Shown here: one piece after another, positions 43,411 through 54,687 of the stretch
Position numbering within the stretch: position 1 is the stretch's first letter
How the letters are laid out: every line of letters starts with the position of its first letter
Assembly: GCF_007748095.1 (NCBI RefSeq)
Contig: NZ_CP036287.1
Location: 5,704,001 to 5,768,000, forward strand
Length of the DNA stretch: 64,000 nucleotides
Direction of reading: 5' to 3'
Source: Engelhardtia mirabilis
GTDB taxonomy: Bacteria > Planctomycetota > UBA1135 > GCA-002686595
Translations under genes and position numbers: made by a program
Notes under the pieces: generated by a model
Database searches by the model: none
What the model was told of the DNA's origin: nothing
Seen by the model: the letters and a program-made list of their open reading frames with translations, nothing else

Positions 43411-44082
43411 CTACCGTGGGTGCTCGAGGCCCTGTTGGCGCTCGTCGAGCAGTTGGTTGACCGCCTGTCCCACCTGGACCAGCTCCAGCGGGCCGGAGAG
43501 GGTGTGGCAGCGCCTGAAGGGGTCGCCCGCGAGGGCACCGGACAGGACCTGGTGGATGCTGGCCAGGGGAATCGCGAAGCGCCGTCGCAGGCGCGTCACG
43601 ATCAGCAGCGTCAACAGGAACGAGACGATCCCGGCCAAGACGGCGGCCCAGGCGCCGGCCGAGCCGAGACGTTCGGCCTCCGCCTCGATGCGCTCCATGG
43701 CCTCGCGGTTGATGTCGATCAACTCGCGCACGCTCGCCAACAGTTGACGCTTGGCCTGCTGCTCGCCGGCGAAGGCACCGGGTAGGCTCGCCTCGATCGA
43801 GTCCAGGACGGCCACTTCGCCGACCTCGGTCACGTTCTGTCGTGCCCGCGCGAAGGCCTCGAGCGCGGGGCCCGAGCCGCGCTCGCCGGCCGGGTACAGA
43901 TCCGCCGCGGAGAGCTCGATCAGGATCTCCTCGGCGGCGTCGATCGAGTAGACGTTGTCTTGCATGATCAGCTCGATCGCGGGCCCCATGCGCGTCAGGA
44001 GTCCCACAGCGCCGAAGGCCAAGCCGAGGTTGAGCAGGGCCAAGACGCCCATGCTGAGGGTGAATTCCTGTCGGAGTGCCAC
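43411..44082 (-). CDS. Two-helix membrane protein with HAMP-like end, no output domain
   Basis: The 223-residue protein looks like the sensory front of a chemoreceptor or histidine kinase. It has one membrane helix (about 10-32), a helical extracytoplasmic domain of about 110 residues, a second helix (about 145-165), and a HAMP-like segment beginning 'RLRRRFAIPLASIHQV'. It stops there, without kinase, cyclase or methyl-accepting part. The start is GTG at 44082, 3 bases after the TrkA-type gene stop, so it belongs to the potassium-transport operon. A role as a regulatory or sensor subunit of the transporter is inferred. Confidence 0.75.
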   Translation of the reverse strand: MALRQEFTLSMGVLALLNLGLAFGAVGLLTRMGPAIELIMQDNVYSIDAAEEILIELSAADLYPAGERGSGPALEAFARARQNVTEVGEVAVLDSIEASLPGAFAGEQQAKRQLLASVRELIDINREAMERIEAEAERLGSAGAWAAVLAGIVSFLLTLLIVTRLRRRFAIPLASIHQVLSGALAGDPFRRCHTLSGPLELVQVGQAVNQLLDERQQGLEHPR

Positions 44083-44085
44083 GGG

Positions 44086-44745
44086 TCAGCTCCCTTCGAT
44101 CATGCGCGGGACCGCGCCGGGCTTGGCGACCACGACGAGGATGTCACCCTGCTCGAGCTGCGACTCGGGACCGGGCGAGGTGATCTGCCCCGATCCGCTG
44201 CGGCGGATCGCGACCACGGTCACGCCAAAGCGCACCGGCAGGCGCAGCTCGCCCAGGGTCTGGCCCGCGAAGTCGTCCGGCAGGTCGATCTCGGTCACGA
44301 TCAGGCCCTCGCCCAGGGCCATCTCGCCGCGGATGTCCTGGTAGACGATCCGGTTGGCGAAGCGTTCGCCGTACTCACGCTCGGGGTTCACGACGACGCT
44401 GGCGCCGACGAGCGTGAGGATCCGGGCGTGCACGTCGTCGTTGGCGCGGGCGATCACCCGCTTGGCACCCATCTGGCGCAGGAGCGCGGTGCAGATGATC
44501 GATGCCTCTCGGGCCTCGTGCCCGATCGCGCACAGGCAGACGTTGCGCTGGGCCGGTGAGGTGGTGGCCAGGGCCTCCTCGTCGGTCGCGTCGAGGCGTA
44601 CCGCCTCGGCCGCGAAGGTCGAGGCCAGGCGCACGAGGTTATCGTCCACGTCGACCGCCAGGACCTTCACACCACCCGCTGACAGGGCCCGCGCCGCAGC
44701 CATCCCGAACTGCCCCAGACCGACCACGAGTACTTGCTGTTTCAT
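44086..44745 (-). CDS. ktrA: Potassium-channel gating subunit KtrA/TrkA
   Basis: This 219-residue cytosolic protein binds the pore protein and gates it in response to nucleotides. The N-terminal RCK domain has 'VLVVGLGQFGMAAARAL' and an acidic 'VLAVDVDDN' for NAD(H)/ATP. 'VIARANDDVHARILTLVGA' and a TrkA-C domain ('LGELRLPVRFGVTVVAI') follow. One RCK_N plus one RCK_C matches KtrA rather than the duplicated TrkA of E. coli. The ATG at 44745 follows the pore gene by 15 bases, with GGGAGGTG as ribosome-binding site. Confidence 0.93.
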   Translation of the reverse strand: MKQQVLVVGLGQFGMAAARALSAGGVKVLAVDVDDNLVRLASTFAAEAVRLDATDEEALATTSPAQRNVCLCAIGHEAREASIICTALLRQMGAKRVIARANDDVHARILTLVGASVVVNPEREYGERFANRIVYQDIRGEMALGEGLIVTEIDLPDDFAGQTLGELRLPVRFGVTVVAIRRSGSGQITSPGPESQLEQGDILVVVAKPGAVPRMIEGS

Positions 44746-44760
44746 ACTTCACACCTCCCG

Positions 44761-46803
44761 CTAACCGACATCGATCTCCTCCTGAGGCCAGCGGTTGGGC
44801 GCGCTCGAGACTCTACTGCTCAAGAACATCAAGAGCGCCAGACCACCGACGCGGCCGACGAACATGCAACCAATAATGATCGTCTTGCCGATCCCGTCCA
44901 GCTTTGCCGTCCCTCCGATCGAGAGTCCGACGGTGCCCAGAGCCGAGACCACTTCGAACAGTGCCTCCTGCGTCGTCAACCTCTGGGTCAACTGAAGGGC
45001 GACCAGCGCGACCAACACGGTCGACGCCGCCAACAGAACCACGGTTGTCGCCTTGGTGCAGGAGCGCGGATCGATCCGCCGCTTGAACACGTCGACGCCC
45101 GACCGCCCGCGGATCGACTGCACCACGGTCAGCAGCAGCAGCGCAACGGTAGTCGTCTTGACCCCGCCGGCGGTGCTGCCCGGGTTGCCGCCGATGAACA
45201 TCCAGACCAGCATCAGCGTTACGGTCGGGGACCGCAGCGGCTCGAGGCCGACCGAGTTGAAGCCGGCCGTCCTCAGGGTCGCCGACTGGAACCACGCGTT
45301 CTGTAGCTTGTCCGCCGTCGAGAGCCCGGCGAGACAGTTGTCCCATTCGAACGCCGCGAAGAACAGGAACCCGCCCACAAGGAGCACTGCGGTCGCCGAA
45401 AGGCACAAGCGCACTTGGGCGCTGACAGGTTCCACCCCGCGACGCACCAGACCCGGCAGGGCGATGATCGCAAGGGGCGAGAGGGCGCCCAGGACGATCA
45501 ACAGGGCGGTGATCTGTAGCACCGCCGGCGAGTCCTGATAGCCCACGAGGCTGTCGCTCTGCAGCGCGAATCCGGCGTTGCAGAATGCCGAGACCGAAGT
45601 GAACAGGCCGCGCCACAGCGATCCGATGACCGAATCGCCGTGTTGACGGAACGCCACCGCGAGGGCCAGGAAGCCGACACCCTCCACGGCCACCGCGACG
45701 CCGATCACGCGCCTGACCGCGCGCGCCACGTCGCCGCTGCGCCCAGGGCCGATGAGGCCCGCGATCGCCGCCTCTTGACGCAGGCTCATGCGTCGGTTGA
45801 GAGCCCAGATCGCGAAGGTGTAGAAGGTCATGACCCCCAGGCCGCCGAGCTGGATCAGGGCCAGGATCGCGAGCTGCCCGAATGGGCTGAATGCCACGGG
45901 CGTGTCCAGGACCACCAATCCGGTCACGCACACCGCGCTGGTCGAGGTGAAGGCGGCATCTAGCACGGGGATCGCGATGCCGTTCGACGAGCTGATCGGC
46001 AGGGCGAGGAGCAGGGTTCCGAACAGACAGAGGGCCGCGAAGGTGCCGACGAAGGCGCGCTCCGGATGGCCCAGGATCACATCCCAGCCCGAACTCCGCC
46101 CCCTCGACTGGAGGCCGAGTCGCGTCGACGCGAGCACCGCGAGAGCATTGACCCCCATTGGCGCAAGGAGCCACGGTTGGTCCGGAGCTGCCCACAGTGT
46201 CAGCAGGCCACAGGTTGCGGTCACGACCACAAGGCCCCGCGCCGGCCAACTTCGGAGGCGATCGTGGAACAGGGCCCAGGCCAGGCCGGCCAGTGCCGCG
46301 ACGCAGAGCGCCCAACCGTAGGCCAGCAGCCCCATGGCGGCGGGGCCCGCGCCGATGTCGGGTCCGAGTAGCCAGAATGCGGTTGCCACGAGCGCGGCAC
46401 CGCTGGCCCGGGCCGCCCCCACTGGTCGGTTCCGCAGTCGAGCATCGCCGGGCAGGGCCGGCAGACCGCCCCAGAGCAGCGCGATGGCCGTGATCGTGGC
46501 CACGGCTACGGCCAGTGCGGCGGCGGGCGCGTCGCGCAGCAGGTCGAACGACGCACAGGGCAGACCGAGCAGGCCAAGGGTCGCCAGGCTGCGCCCGAGC
46601 TGCGTGCGACGCTCGACCAACAGTGCGGCCAAGAGCAGGCATGAGGCCAGCGCAAGGGCGCCGAGTTGAGACCACGAAGCGGTGTCCTGCTGCGTGGCGG
46701 AAACGACCGCGAAGGGAGCCGACGACAGGGCGAGCAGCGCTCCGCTGGTCCTGCCGTGGCGACCGAGTTTCTCAAGCCTTCGCTGGTTGGCGACGGCTGG
46801 CAC
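44761..46803 (-). CDS. ktrB: Ktr/Trk-type potassium uptake pore protein with N-terminal membrane extension
   Basis: The 680-residue protein has the four pore-loop repeats of the TrkH/KtrB superfamily, with selectivity-filter stretches 'SAVCVTGLVV', 'SAFCNAGFAL', 'RTAGFNSVGL' and 'SALGTVGLSIGG'. The gating-loop region with 'GGNPGSTAGGVKTTT' is also present. KtrB proteins are usually about 450 residues; here about 220 extra residues with roughly six hydrophobic segments precede the pore. Potassium (or sodium) uptake is expected. The start is GTG at 46803 with GGAG 6 bases upstream. ktrA and the HAMP protein follow in the same operon. Confidence 0.9.
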   Translation of the reverse strand: MPAVANQRRLEKLGRHGRTSGALLALSSAPFAVVSATQQDTASWSQLGALALASCLLLAALLVERRTQLGRSLATLGLLGLPCASFDLLRDAPAAALAVAVATITAIALLWGGLPALPGDARLRNRPVGAARASGAALVATAFWLLGPDIGAGPAAMGLLAYGWALCVAALAGLAWALFHDRLRSWPARGLVVVTATCGLLTLWAAPDQPWLLAPMGVNALAVLASTRLGLQSRGRSSGWDVILGHPERAFVGTFAALCLFGTLLLALPISSSNGIAIPVLDAAFTSTSAVCVTGLVVLDTPVAFSPFGQLAILALIQLGGLGVMTFYTFAIWALNRRMSLRQEAAIAGLIGPGRSGDVARAVRRVIGVAVAVEGVGFLALAVAFRQHGDSVIGSLWRGLFTSVSAFCNAGFALQSDSLVGYQDSPAVLQITALLIVLGALSPLAIIALPGLVRRGVEPVSAQVRLCLSATAVLLVGGFLFFAAFEWDNCLAGLSTADKLQNAWFQSATLRTAGFNSVGLEPLRSPTVTLMLVWMFIGGNPGSTAGGVKTTTVALLLLTVVQSIRGRSGVDVFKRRIDPRSCTKATTVVLLAASTVLVALVALQLTQRLTTQEALFEVVSALGTVGLSIGGTAKLDGIGKTIIIGCMFVGRVGGLALLMFLSSRVSSAPNRWPQEEIDVG

Positions 46804-46870
46804 GATCTACTCCGAGCTCTTGCACTGGTGGCCCCGGGTCCGGACGCTGGGGAGGCCCGGCGGGCGCGAG

Positions 46871-46876
46871 ATCCTA
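46871..46876 (-). promoter_or_regulatory. Putative -10 element (TAGGAT) for the Ktr operon
   Basis: On the minus strand GGGCTAGGATCT (complement of 46869-46880) places TAGGAT 68 bases upstream of the ktrB GTG. The same 12-mer precedes the methyltransferase gene at 6602. Confidence 0.45.
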
Positions 46877-46954
46877 GCCCGATCCTCCGAGATCCGTGTA
46901 CCGCTAGGGCGGCCCGCCTGGCCCGGTTGATTCGAGGCCCGGCCAACTCGATCG

Positions 46955-47158
46955 CTACTCGCTGACCCGCGGGTCGAGCAGCTCGCCGTCCTCCGGACGC
47001 AGGGGGCGGGCGACGGCGTAGCGACGGAAGCTCCACAGGGAACCGACGAAGGTCAGGCCCGCCACGACGGCCAAGAGCGTCGCGATGCCGCTGCCGCCGA
47101 GGGCGAAGGGCAGGCAGATCAGGAAGAGGACGAGGGAGATTCCGAGCAGAGCTGTCAT
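46955..47158 (-). CDS. Small membrane protein
   Basis: The 67-residue protein has two hydrophobic segments (about 3-20 and 24-44) and a charged tail. ATG 47158 starts directly with the first membrane helix; the frame is open upstream but polar. It lies 151 bases upstream of ktrB on the same strand, with a promoter-like element between, so co-transcription is uncertain. The function is unknown. Confidence 0.6.
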   Translation of the reverse strand: MTALLGISLVLFLICLPFALGGSGIATLLAVVAGLTFVGSLWSFRRYAVARPLRPEDGELLDPRVSE

Positions 47159-47663
47159 GGGGAGGTCCTGGGTTGTGGAGTGAACGGTCGGCGGAGAGTC
47201 TGGACGCGGCACGGTCCGAGCACTGGCGATCGCGTGTGCGAGCGGTCGCTCACCCCGCGCGAGGCGTCAAGGACGCTCGCAGGCCAGGAGGCCGGCGGCG
47301 GCGTGCGTACCGAGTGTGCGATGCGTCGTTCGATGCACGCGGTGGCGCCGTTCGCGTTGACGTGGCCTGCTTCGAGACCGTCCCGCGAGCGAGCGACTCT
47401 GACCTTGGGCGCGCGGGGGCTTCGGGCGCGTCCGGAACTCAGGATTCGGGCCCGGGCCGGCGATAGTTCGACCGGTCGATCGACGACGAAGTGGTGGGCC
47501 CGCCGCGGGCCACTCTCTTGGTCCAACCTGGACGAGCCTTCAAGCTCCCCACGCCTGCCCGTGAGTCCTGGACCGTCGACCGTGAATCGCGCCGGGACTT
47601 GAAACACGCTTGAAGATCCGAAGCGAGGCGCCATTCTCTCGCTCGATCCCTCCTCGCCCGATC
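47159..47663. other. Gene-free divergent region
   Basis: These 505 bases separate the small membrane protein from the DUF3050 gene. No gene is supported. A perfect 12-bp palindrome (47468-47479) is the only clear element. Confidence 0.4.
47468..47479. promoter_or_regulatory. 12-bp palindrome, possible operator
   Basis: TCGACCGGTCGA is a perfect palindrome about 185 bases upstream of the DUF3050 ATG. Short GC palindromes can arise by chance here, so this is weak. Confidence 0.25.
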
Positions 47664-48455
47664 ATGACGAACCAGGCCAGTCCGATGATGGAGACCGAAA
47701 TGCTCGCTACGGGCCCGACGATCGAGCAGTTGCGGGCGCGATTGAGCGCGCATCGGATGTACGGCTTGCTCGACTCGCCTGCGGCGTTGCGCGTGTTCAC
47801 CGAGCACCACGTCGTCTGCGTGCTCGACTTCATGTCGCTGCTCAAGAGCTTGCAGCGCGGGCTCACCTGCGTCGACGTGCCGTGGTCGCCGTCGGCGGAT
47901 CCGGAGTCGGCGCGCTTGATCAACGCGATCGTGATCGACGAGGAGACGGACGTACGCGCCGACTCGCGCGTGCAGAGCCACTTCGCCTGGTACCTCGAGG
48001 CGATGGACGAGGTCGGTGCGGACACGGCGCCGGTGCGGGGGCTGGTCGAGGCCCTCGGTCGCGGCGACGGTTGGGAGCGCGCCCTGGCGCAGTGCAAGAT
48101 GCCGCGAGCCTCGTGCGAGTTCGGCGCGACCACGGCGAGCTTCCTGCCCGCGCCGTTGCACGTGCGCGCGGCGGTCTTCTTCCACGGCCGCGAGGACGTG
48201 ATCCCGCGCATGTTCCTGCCCCTCGTCGAAGGTCTGCGGTCCCAGGGGCTCGAGTGCGAGTCGCTCGTCGGCTACCTGACGCGACACATCGAGATCGACG
48301 GCGGGACCCACGGTCCCCAGGCGGAGCAGATGCTCGCGCGGCTGTACGGCGACGACGCGGGGAGGCGCGAGCAGGCCGAGGAGGCCGCGCTGGTCTCGCT
48401 GCTCGCCCGCGAGCGACTGTGGGACGCGGTGGCCGAGGCGCTCGAGCGGCTCTGA
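47664..48455 (+). CDS. DUF3050 (haem-oxygenase-like fold) protein
   Basis: The 263-residue protein matches DUF3050. The diagnostic block 'FTEHHVVCVLDFMSLLKSLQ' is followed by 'GLTCVDVPWSPS', later 'FAWYLEAMDEVGADTAP' and 'ASFLPAPLHVRAAVFFHGRED'. The family is predicted to share the haem-oxygenase-like di-iron fold; ligands fit the His/Glu pairs in these blocks. The substrate is unknown. ATG 47664 is preferred; ATG 47685 and 47688 are alternatives. It stands alone upstream of tRNA-Ser(GCT). Confidence 0.88.
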   Translation: MTNQASPMMETEMLATGPTIEQLRARLSAHRMYGLLDSPAALRVFTEHHVVCVLDFMSLLKSLQRGLTCVDVPWSPSADPESARLINAIVIDEETDVRADSRVQSHFAWYLEAMDEVGADTAPVRGLVEALGRGDGWERALAQCKMPRASCEFGATTASFLPAPLHVRAAVFFHGREDVIPRMFLPLVEGLRSQGLECESLVGYLTRHIEIDGGTHGPQAEQMLARLYGDDAGRREQAEEAALVSLLARERLWDAVAEALERL

Positions 48456-48573
48456 GCGGTCGGCCGACGGCGGGTCGGCTCCGCGCAGCTCCGCGAGCCT
48501 GGGGCTCGAGCCGCTCGATGCCTCGGCTCCTCCCGGCCGCGACGTGACGCGAAGAAGGCCTCGGGGCGCCCGC

Positions 48574-48602
48574 TTGCCGGCCCGTCGGGGGCTCGCTACC
48601 GT
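48574..48602 (+). promoter_or_regulatory. Sigma-70-like promoter of tRNA-Ser(GCT)
   Basis: TTGCCG (48574-48579), a 17-bp spacer and TACCGT (48597-48602) precede the tRNA by 43 bases. It is the best complete promoter seen here, with both boxes and ideal spacing. Confidence 0.6.
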
Positions 48603-48645
48603 GTCCGGCCATACGGCCAGGGGCAGCGCCCCATGGGTCCGCCGC

Positions 48646-48739
48646 GGAGAGGTGGCAGAGTGGCCGAATGCGCCTGATTGCTAATCAGGTGAGTCGTAAA
48701 TACGCGGCTCCGAGGGTTCAAATCCCTCCCTCTCCGCCA
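48646..48739 (+). tRNA. tRNA-Ser (anticodon GCT)
   Basis: The 94-base class II tRNA has acceptor GGAGAGG/CCTCTCC and an anticodon stem CTGAT/ATCAG with loop TTGCTAA (anticodon GCT). It has a long variable arm, a T-loop GTTCAAATC, discriminator G, and encoded CCA (48737-48739). It is the second serine tRNA within 5.5 kb. Confidence 0.97.
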
Positions 48740-48946
48740 CTCCACCCGGGGCAGCCCCAGGACGCGCCGTTCCCGGACGATCCGATCGGCATCGGCTTCG
48801 GGCAGGCCGATTCGGGCCGCGGCGATCGGACCGGCCCGCGGCTGGTCGCCCAGGCCCAATCCGCGCCGGCCCAAGCCGGGCCGGCCCGCCCCGTCCCGGC
48901 CCGCCGACCATTGGTGCCGGTGCGGCGGACCGCTACCGTGACCCGC

Positions 48947-49450
48947 GTGCAGCGCCTCCGCCCCCTCCAACTCGCCTGCGCCGTCGCCGGACTGGCCCTG
49001 CTGGCGGGTTGCCGCGTCCAGCGCACGTTGACGATCACCTCCGAGCCGCCCGGCGCCGAGGTACGCATCGACGACGAGCTCGTGGGCAATACGCCGATGG
49101 TGCTGCCGTTCGTGCACTACGGCACCCGTCGCTTCACCTTCTACCTCGACGGCTACCTGACCCTGTCGACGGTGGAGAAGATCGAGCCGCCCTGGTACGG
49201 CCGCTTCCCGATCGACCTCTTCACCGAGGTCCTGCCCCCCCTGGGCATCGACGACGACCACCCGATCCATGCGCGGCTGGTCTCCGGCGAGGAGTCGCGC
49301 ACCCTGCCCGCCCTGCGCTCGGTGCTCGAGCGGGCCGAGATCCTGCGCCGCGCGGGCCCGGCCGGTCCGCGCCGCCTGCCGCCCCCCGATCCCCAGGACG
49401 AACCGCCGCCCGGGTCCGAGTCGAGTCCGGTCGGCGGCGTCGGTCGGTGA
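48947..49450 (+). CDS. PEGA-domain lipoprotein
   Basis: The 167-residue product has a lipoprotein signal peptide (lipobox LLAGC at residues 18-22) directly followed by a PEGA-type domain. 'TLTITSEPPGAEVRIDDELVGNTP' carries the family's PxGAxVxhDGxxxGxTP pattern, used to attach surface proteins. A Pro-rich tail ends the protein. GTG 48947 is used; GTG 48938 is an alternative. TACCGT (48934-48939) suggests a nearly leaderless transcript. Its stop overlaps the murD start (GTGA), linking it to cell-wall synthesis. Confidence 0.82.
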   Translation: MQRLRPLQLACAVAGLALLAGCRVQRTLTITSEPPGAEVRIDDELVGNTPMVLPFVHYGTRRFTFYLDGYLTLSTVEKIEPPWYGRFPIDLFTEVLPPLGIDDDHPIHARLVSGEESRTLPALRSVLERAEILRRAGPAGPRRLPPPDPQDEPPPGSESSPVGGVGR

Positions 49451-50820
49451 AGCACCGCCGGGCCCTGGTGGTCGGCCTGGGCCGCTTCGGCGGAGGGCTC
49501 GGCGCGACCCGCTGGTTGGCGGCCCAGGGGGCGCGGGTCACCGTCACCGACCCGGCTTCCGCCGAAGACCTGGCCGAATCGGTCGCGGCCCTGGCACCGT
49601 TGGTGCGGTCCGGCGCGGTCGAGCTGGCCCTCGGGGGCCATCGCGAGGCGGACTTCGAACAGGCGGAGCTGGTGGTGGCCAACCCCGCCGTGCGCCCGGA
49701 CTCGCCCTGGCTCGAGCGGGCGCGGGCGGCGGGCGCGCGGGTCACCAGCGAGATCGGCCTGTTCCTCGAGCGCTGCCCGGCGCGGGTCGTGGGCATCACG
49801 GGGACCCAGGGCAAGAGCAGCACGACGACCTTCCTGACCCAACTGCTGGCGGGCAACGGGTTCGAGGCGCGCTCCGGCGGCAACCTCGGCGGCTCGGTGC
49901 TCGAAGGTTTGGAGCAACTCCACGCGGGCCAGGTGATCGTGCTCGAGCTGTCCTCCTATCAACTCGAGGCCCTGGAGCACCCCCCGCGCCTGGCGCAGCG
50001 GGCCAGCGCGGTGGCCGTGACCAACCTGCTGCCCGACCACCTGGAGCGGCACGGGACCCTGGAGGCCTACGGAGCGGCCAAGGCTCGGGTGTTGGAGTTG
50101 CTCGGGGACGATCCCGAGGGCCTGGCCTGGCTGCCAGAATCCGGCCCTTGTGCCGAGTGGAGCCCGGTGGGTCCCCGCGTCCGCCGGCACGGACCCGGCT
50201 CTTCGAGTGGACTCCACGGCGCTCGCTTGGTCGCGGCTGGTCAGGATTTCGGTGCCTTGGACGACTTGGGCCTGGCTCCTTTCCAGGGTCACAACGTAGC
50301 CCTGGCCCTGGCCCTGGCCCTCGACCTGGGCGCCGATCCGGAGCGCCTCGCAGCGGGCCTTCCGCACCTGACCGCCCCCGCCCACCGGCGCGAGGACCTG
50401 GGCGGCATCGCCGGCCGTCACGTCTACGACAACGGCGTCTCGACCACCCCGGACTCGACCCTGGCGGCCCTCGAGGGCCTGCCGCGGGGCGCGACAGCCC
50501 TGATCGGCGGGCGCTCCAAGGGCCTGGACTGGCTGCCCTTGGGGCAGGCCCTGGCCTCCCGGGGCGACCGTGTGGTGGCCTTCGGCGCCGACGGGGGCGA
50601 GGTCGCGGCGGGCCTGGGCGCGGCGGGGGTCCCCGTCGAGACGGTGGCCACGGTGGGCGAGGCGGTCGCCCGCGCCCTGGCCCTGACGCCCCAGGGCGCG
50701 ACGATCCTCTTCTCGCCCGCCTGCGCCAGCTTCGACGCCTACGCCAACTTCGCCCAGCGCGCAGCGGACTTTCGGAACCACCTGGATCGCCTCGGGCGAG
50801 ACGACTGCACGCGAGACTGA
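49447..50820 (+). CDS. murD: UDP-N-acetylmuramoylalanine--D-glutamate ligase MurD
   Basis: MurD adds D-glutamate to UDP-MurNAc-L-Ala in cytoplasmic peptidoglycan precursor synthesis. The 457-residue protein shows 'VVGLGRFGGGLGATRWL', the ATP loop GTQGKS (119-124), 'VIVLELSSYQLEAL', 'TNLLPDHLERHGTLEAYGAAK' including the Lys to be carbamylated, and 'YDNGVSTTPDSTLAAL'. The start is GTG at 49447, overlapping the PEGA-lipoprotein stop (GTGA). No other mur gene is adjacent. It shows that this organism keeps a peptidoglycan pathway. Confidence 0.95.
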   Translation: MKHRRALVVGLGRFGGGLGATRWLAAQGARVTVTDPASAEDLAESVAALAPLVRSGAVELALGGHREADFEQAELVVANPAVRPDSPWLERARAAGARVTSEIGLFLERCPARVVGITGTQGKSSTTTFLTQLLAGNGFEARSGGNLGGSVLEGLEQLHAGQVIVLELSSYQLEALEHPPRLAQRASAVAVTNLLPDHLERHGTLEAYGAAKARVLELLGDDPEGLAWLPESGPCAEWSPVGPRVRRHGPGSSSGLHGARLVAAGQDFGALDDLGLAPFQGHNVALALALALDLGADPERLAAGLPHLTAPAHRREDLGGIAGRHVYDNGVSTTPDSTLAALEGLPRGATALIGGRSKGLDWLPLGQALASRGDRVVAFGADGGEVAAGLGAAGVPVETVATVGEAVARALALTPQGATILFSPACASFDAYANFAQRAADFRNHLDRLGRDDCTRD

Positions 50821-50866
50821 ACGCCGGGACCCGACCGAGGTGGTCGCCGCGCCCGCGATGGCCTAG

Positions 50867-50872
50867 TAGAGT
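50867..50872 (+). promoter_or_regulatory. Putative -10 element (TAGAGT)
   Basis: CCTAGTAGAGTCC places TAGAGT 32 bases upstream of the McsA-like GTG. Confidence 0.4.
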
Positions 50873-50903
50873 CCTAGCCGGGGCCCACGCCCCACCTCCC
50901 GCC

Positions 50904-51722
50904 GTGAAGTGCCACGTCTGCAAGACCAACGACGCCCACGTCCACGTGATCGACGTGAAGGGTCCCGACGAGTCCAGCGACTCGGGCTACGTCTTCGAGG
51001 AGCGCGACGTCTGCGACGAGTGTGCCGCGCGCATGGACCTGCCCTCGGTGCCGACCGAGCCGATCATCAGCCAAGAGGTCCTGAACCTGCTGCACTCGGC
51101 CAAACGGCCCCAGGGGTGGAGCGGGCTGACCTGCCCCCACTGCGGCATGACGCTGCAGGAATTTCGCTCGAAGGGTCGCCTGGGCTGCCCCCACGACTAC
51201 GAGGTCTTCCGCGAGCACCTCGACCCGCTGCTGCAGCGGATCCACAACGCCGACCACCACGTGGGCCGGATTCCGGGCGGTGAGGCCGCGCCGCCGGTCG
51301 ACGAGCCGGAGACGGCTGAGTCGAGTGCGGCGGAATCGAGTGCGGCGGAATCGAGTGCGGCCGAGTCGGGCACGGCCGGCCCCGTTGGCGGCAAGCCTGC
51401 CAAGCCCAAGGGCCGCAAGCCCGCCGGCAAGCCGAAGATCGACGTCGCCGACCCCGAGATCGACGCGGCCGAGCTAGCTGCGGCGCTCGAGGAGGCCGGC
51501 GAGGGCGAGTTGGCCGAACGCTATCGCAGCGCGGAGCTGCGCCCGAGTCCGGAGCTGACCGAGGCCATGCTGCGACGCCAGGCCCTCAAGGCCCAACTGC
51601 AGACCGCCGTGGGCGCAGAAGACTACGAGCGCGCCGCCGTCCTGCGCGATTCGCTCACCAACCTCGCCGACGAGATCCGGACCATCGTCCGCTCGGTGGC
51701 GGAACCTCCGACGGGCGCCTGA
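50904..51722 (+). CDS. mcsA: McsA-like protein with zinc ribbons and UVR motif
   Basis: McsA is a zinc-binding adaptor of ClpC-type proteases. This 272-residue protein has four CxxC pairs (CHVC near residue 3, CDEC near 37, CPHC near 72, plus a single Cys-Pro-His near 90), then an Ala/Ser-rich linker with three SSAAE repeats. A UVR motif near the C-terminus has 'LKAQLQTAVGAEDYERAAVL'. The start is GTG 50904, since the cysteine domain begins immediately. clpC follows 301 bases later. The arginine kinase mcsB, normally next to mcsA in Firmicutes, is absent, and no ctsR is seen. Confidence 0.88.
   Translation: MKCHVCKTNDAHVHVIDVKGPDESSDSGYVFEERDVCDECAARMDLPSVPTEPIISQEVLNLLHSAKRPQGWSGLTCPHCGMTLQEFRSKGRLGCPHDYEVFREHLDPLLQRIHNADHHVGRIPGGEAAPPVDEPETAESSAAESSAAESSAAESGTAGPVGGKPAKPKGRKPAGKPKIDVADPEIDAAELAAALEEAGEGELAERYRSAELRPSPELTEAMLRRQALKAQLQTAVGAEDYERAAVLRDSLTNLADEIRTIVRSVAEPPTGA
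51321..51365 (+). repeat. 15-bp coding tandem repeat, three copies
   Basis: TCGAGTGCGGCGGAA occurs three times (51321-51335, 51336-51350, and 51351-51365 with one change), encoding SSAAE in the linker of the McsA-like protein. It keeps the reading frame. Confidence 0.9.
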
Positions 51723-52023
51723 CGGGGGCGGGGTCGGGACCTCGCAGCCGCGAGTCGTCCAGAGACCTCCGCCGATGCGCCGGCCCCAAGAATCGATCAA
51801 GGGTCTCGTTCCCTACACTGGGACCCGGGCCTAGACCTAGAAACCGCCCGCAGCCTGCCGTAAACCCACCGCACGACCCACGGGGCGGGTCGGCGGTGCA
51901 GACGGCCGAAGTCGCGGGTAAACCTCGCGCCTCGTATTGTCCGACACGTGGAGGGGCCACGGTCCGCCACTCCCCCATCGCCCGACCCTCCACCTCACCT
52001 GCTCACCTCCTCCCGAGGATCCG
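51723..52023. other. Upstream region of clpC
   Basis: These 301 bases hold no gene. TACACT (51814-51819) and TATTGT (51935-51940) are possible -10 elements, without convincing -35 partners. No CIRCE or CtsR-like box was recognised. Confidence 0.35.
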
Positions 52024-54561
<2,538 letters not shown>

Positions 54562-54594
54562 TCGCGCCGGGCTTAGTGAGCCTCGAGCGCCCAA

Positions 54595-54633
54595 GACCGG
54601 GGCCGCTCCGCCACAGGCGGGGCGGCCCCGGTC
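54595..54633 (+). terminator. clpC terminator hairpin, copy 1
   Basis: An 18-bp stem with one G-T wobble (54595-54612 with 54616-54633) has a 3-base loop. The same stem, with a different loop, is at 57916-57954. Confidence 0.85.
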
Positions 54634-54687
54634 GCGTGTCAGGGGCCCGGTCGCGTGTCAGGGGCCCGGTCGCGTGTCAGGGCCCCG
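54631..54687. repeat. 19-bp tandem repeat, three copies
   Basis: GTCGCGTGTCAGGGGCCCG occurs three times head to tail (the third with CCCCG), starting at the last bases of the clpC terminator. The following GTCGCGTTCGGCGAGG resembles the sequence after copy 2 (57952 onward), so the repeat looks inserted at that point. Confidence 0.9.

Noticed and set aside
43218..48739. Genomic island between the two tRNA-Ser genes
   Set aside because: No repeated tRNA 3' end, integrase or mobility gene was seen; the genes between are transport and housekeeping types.
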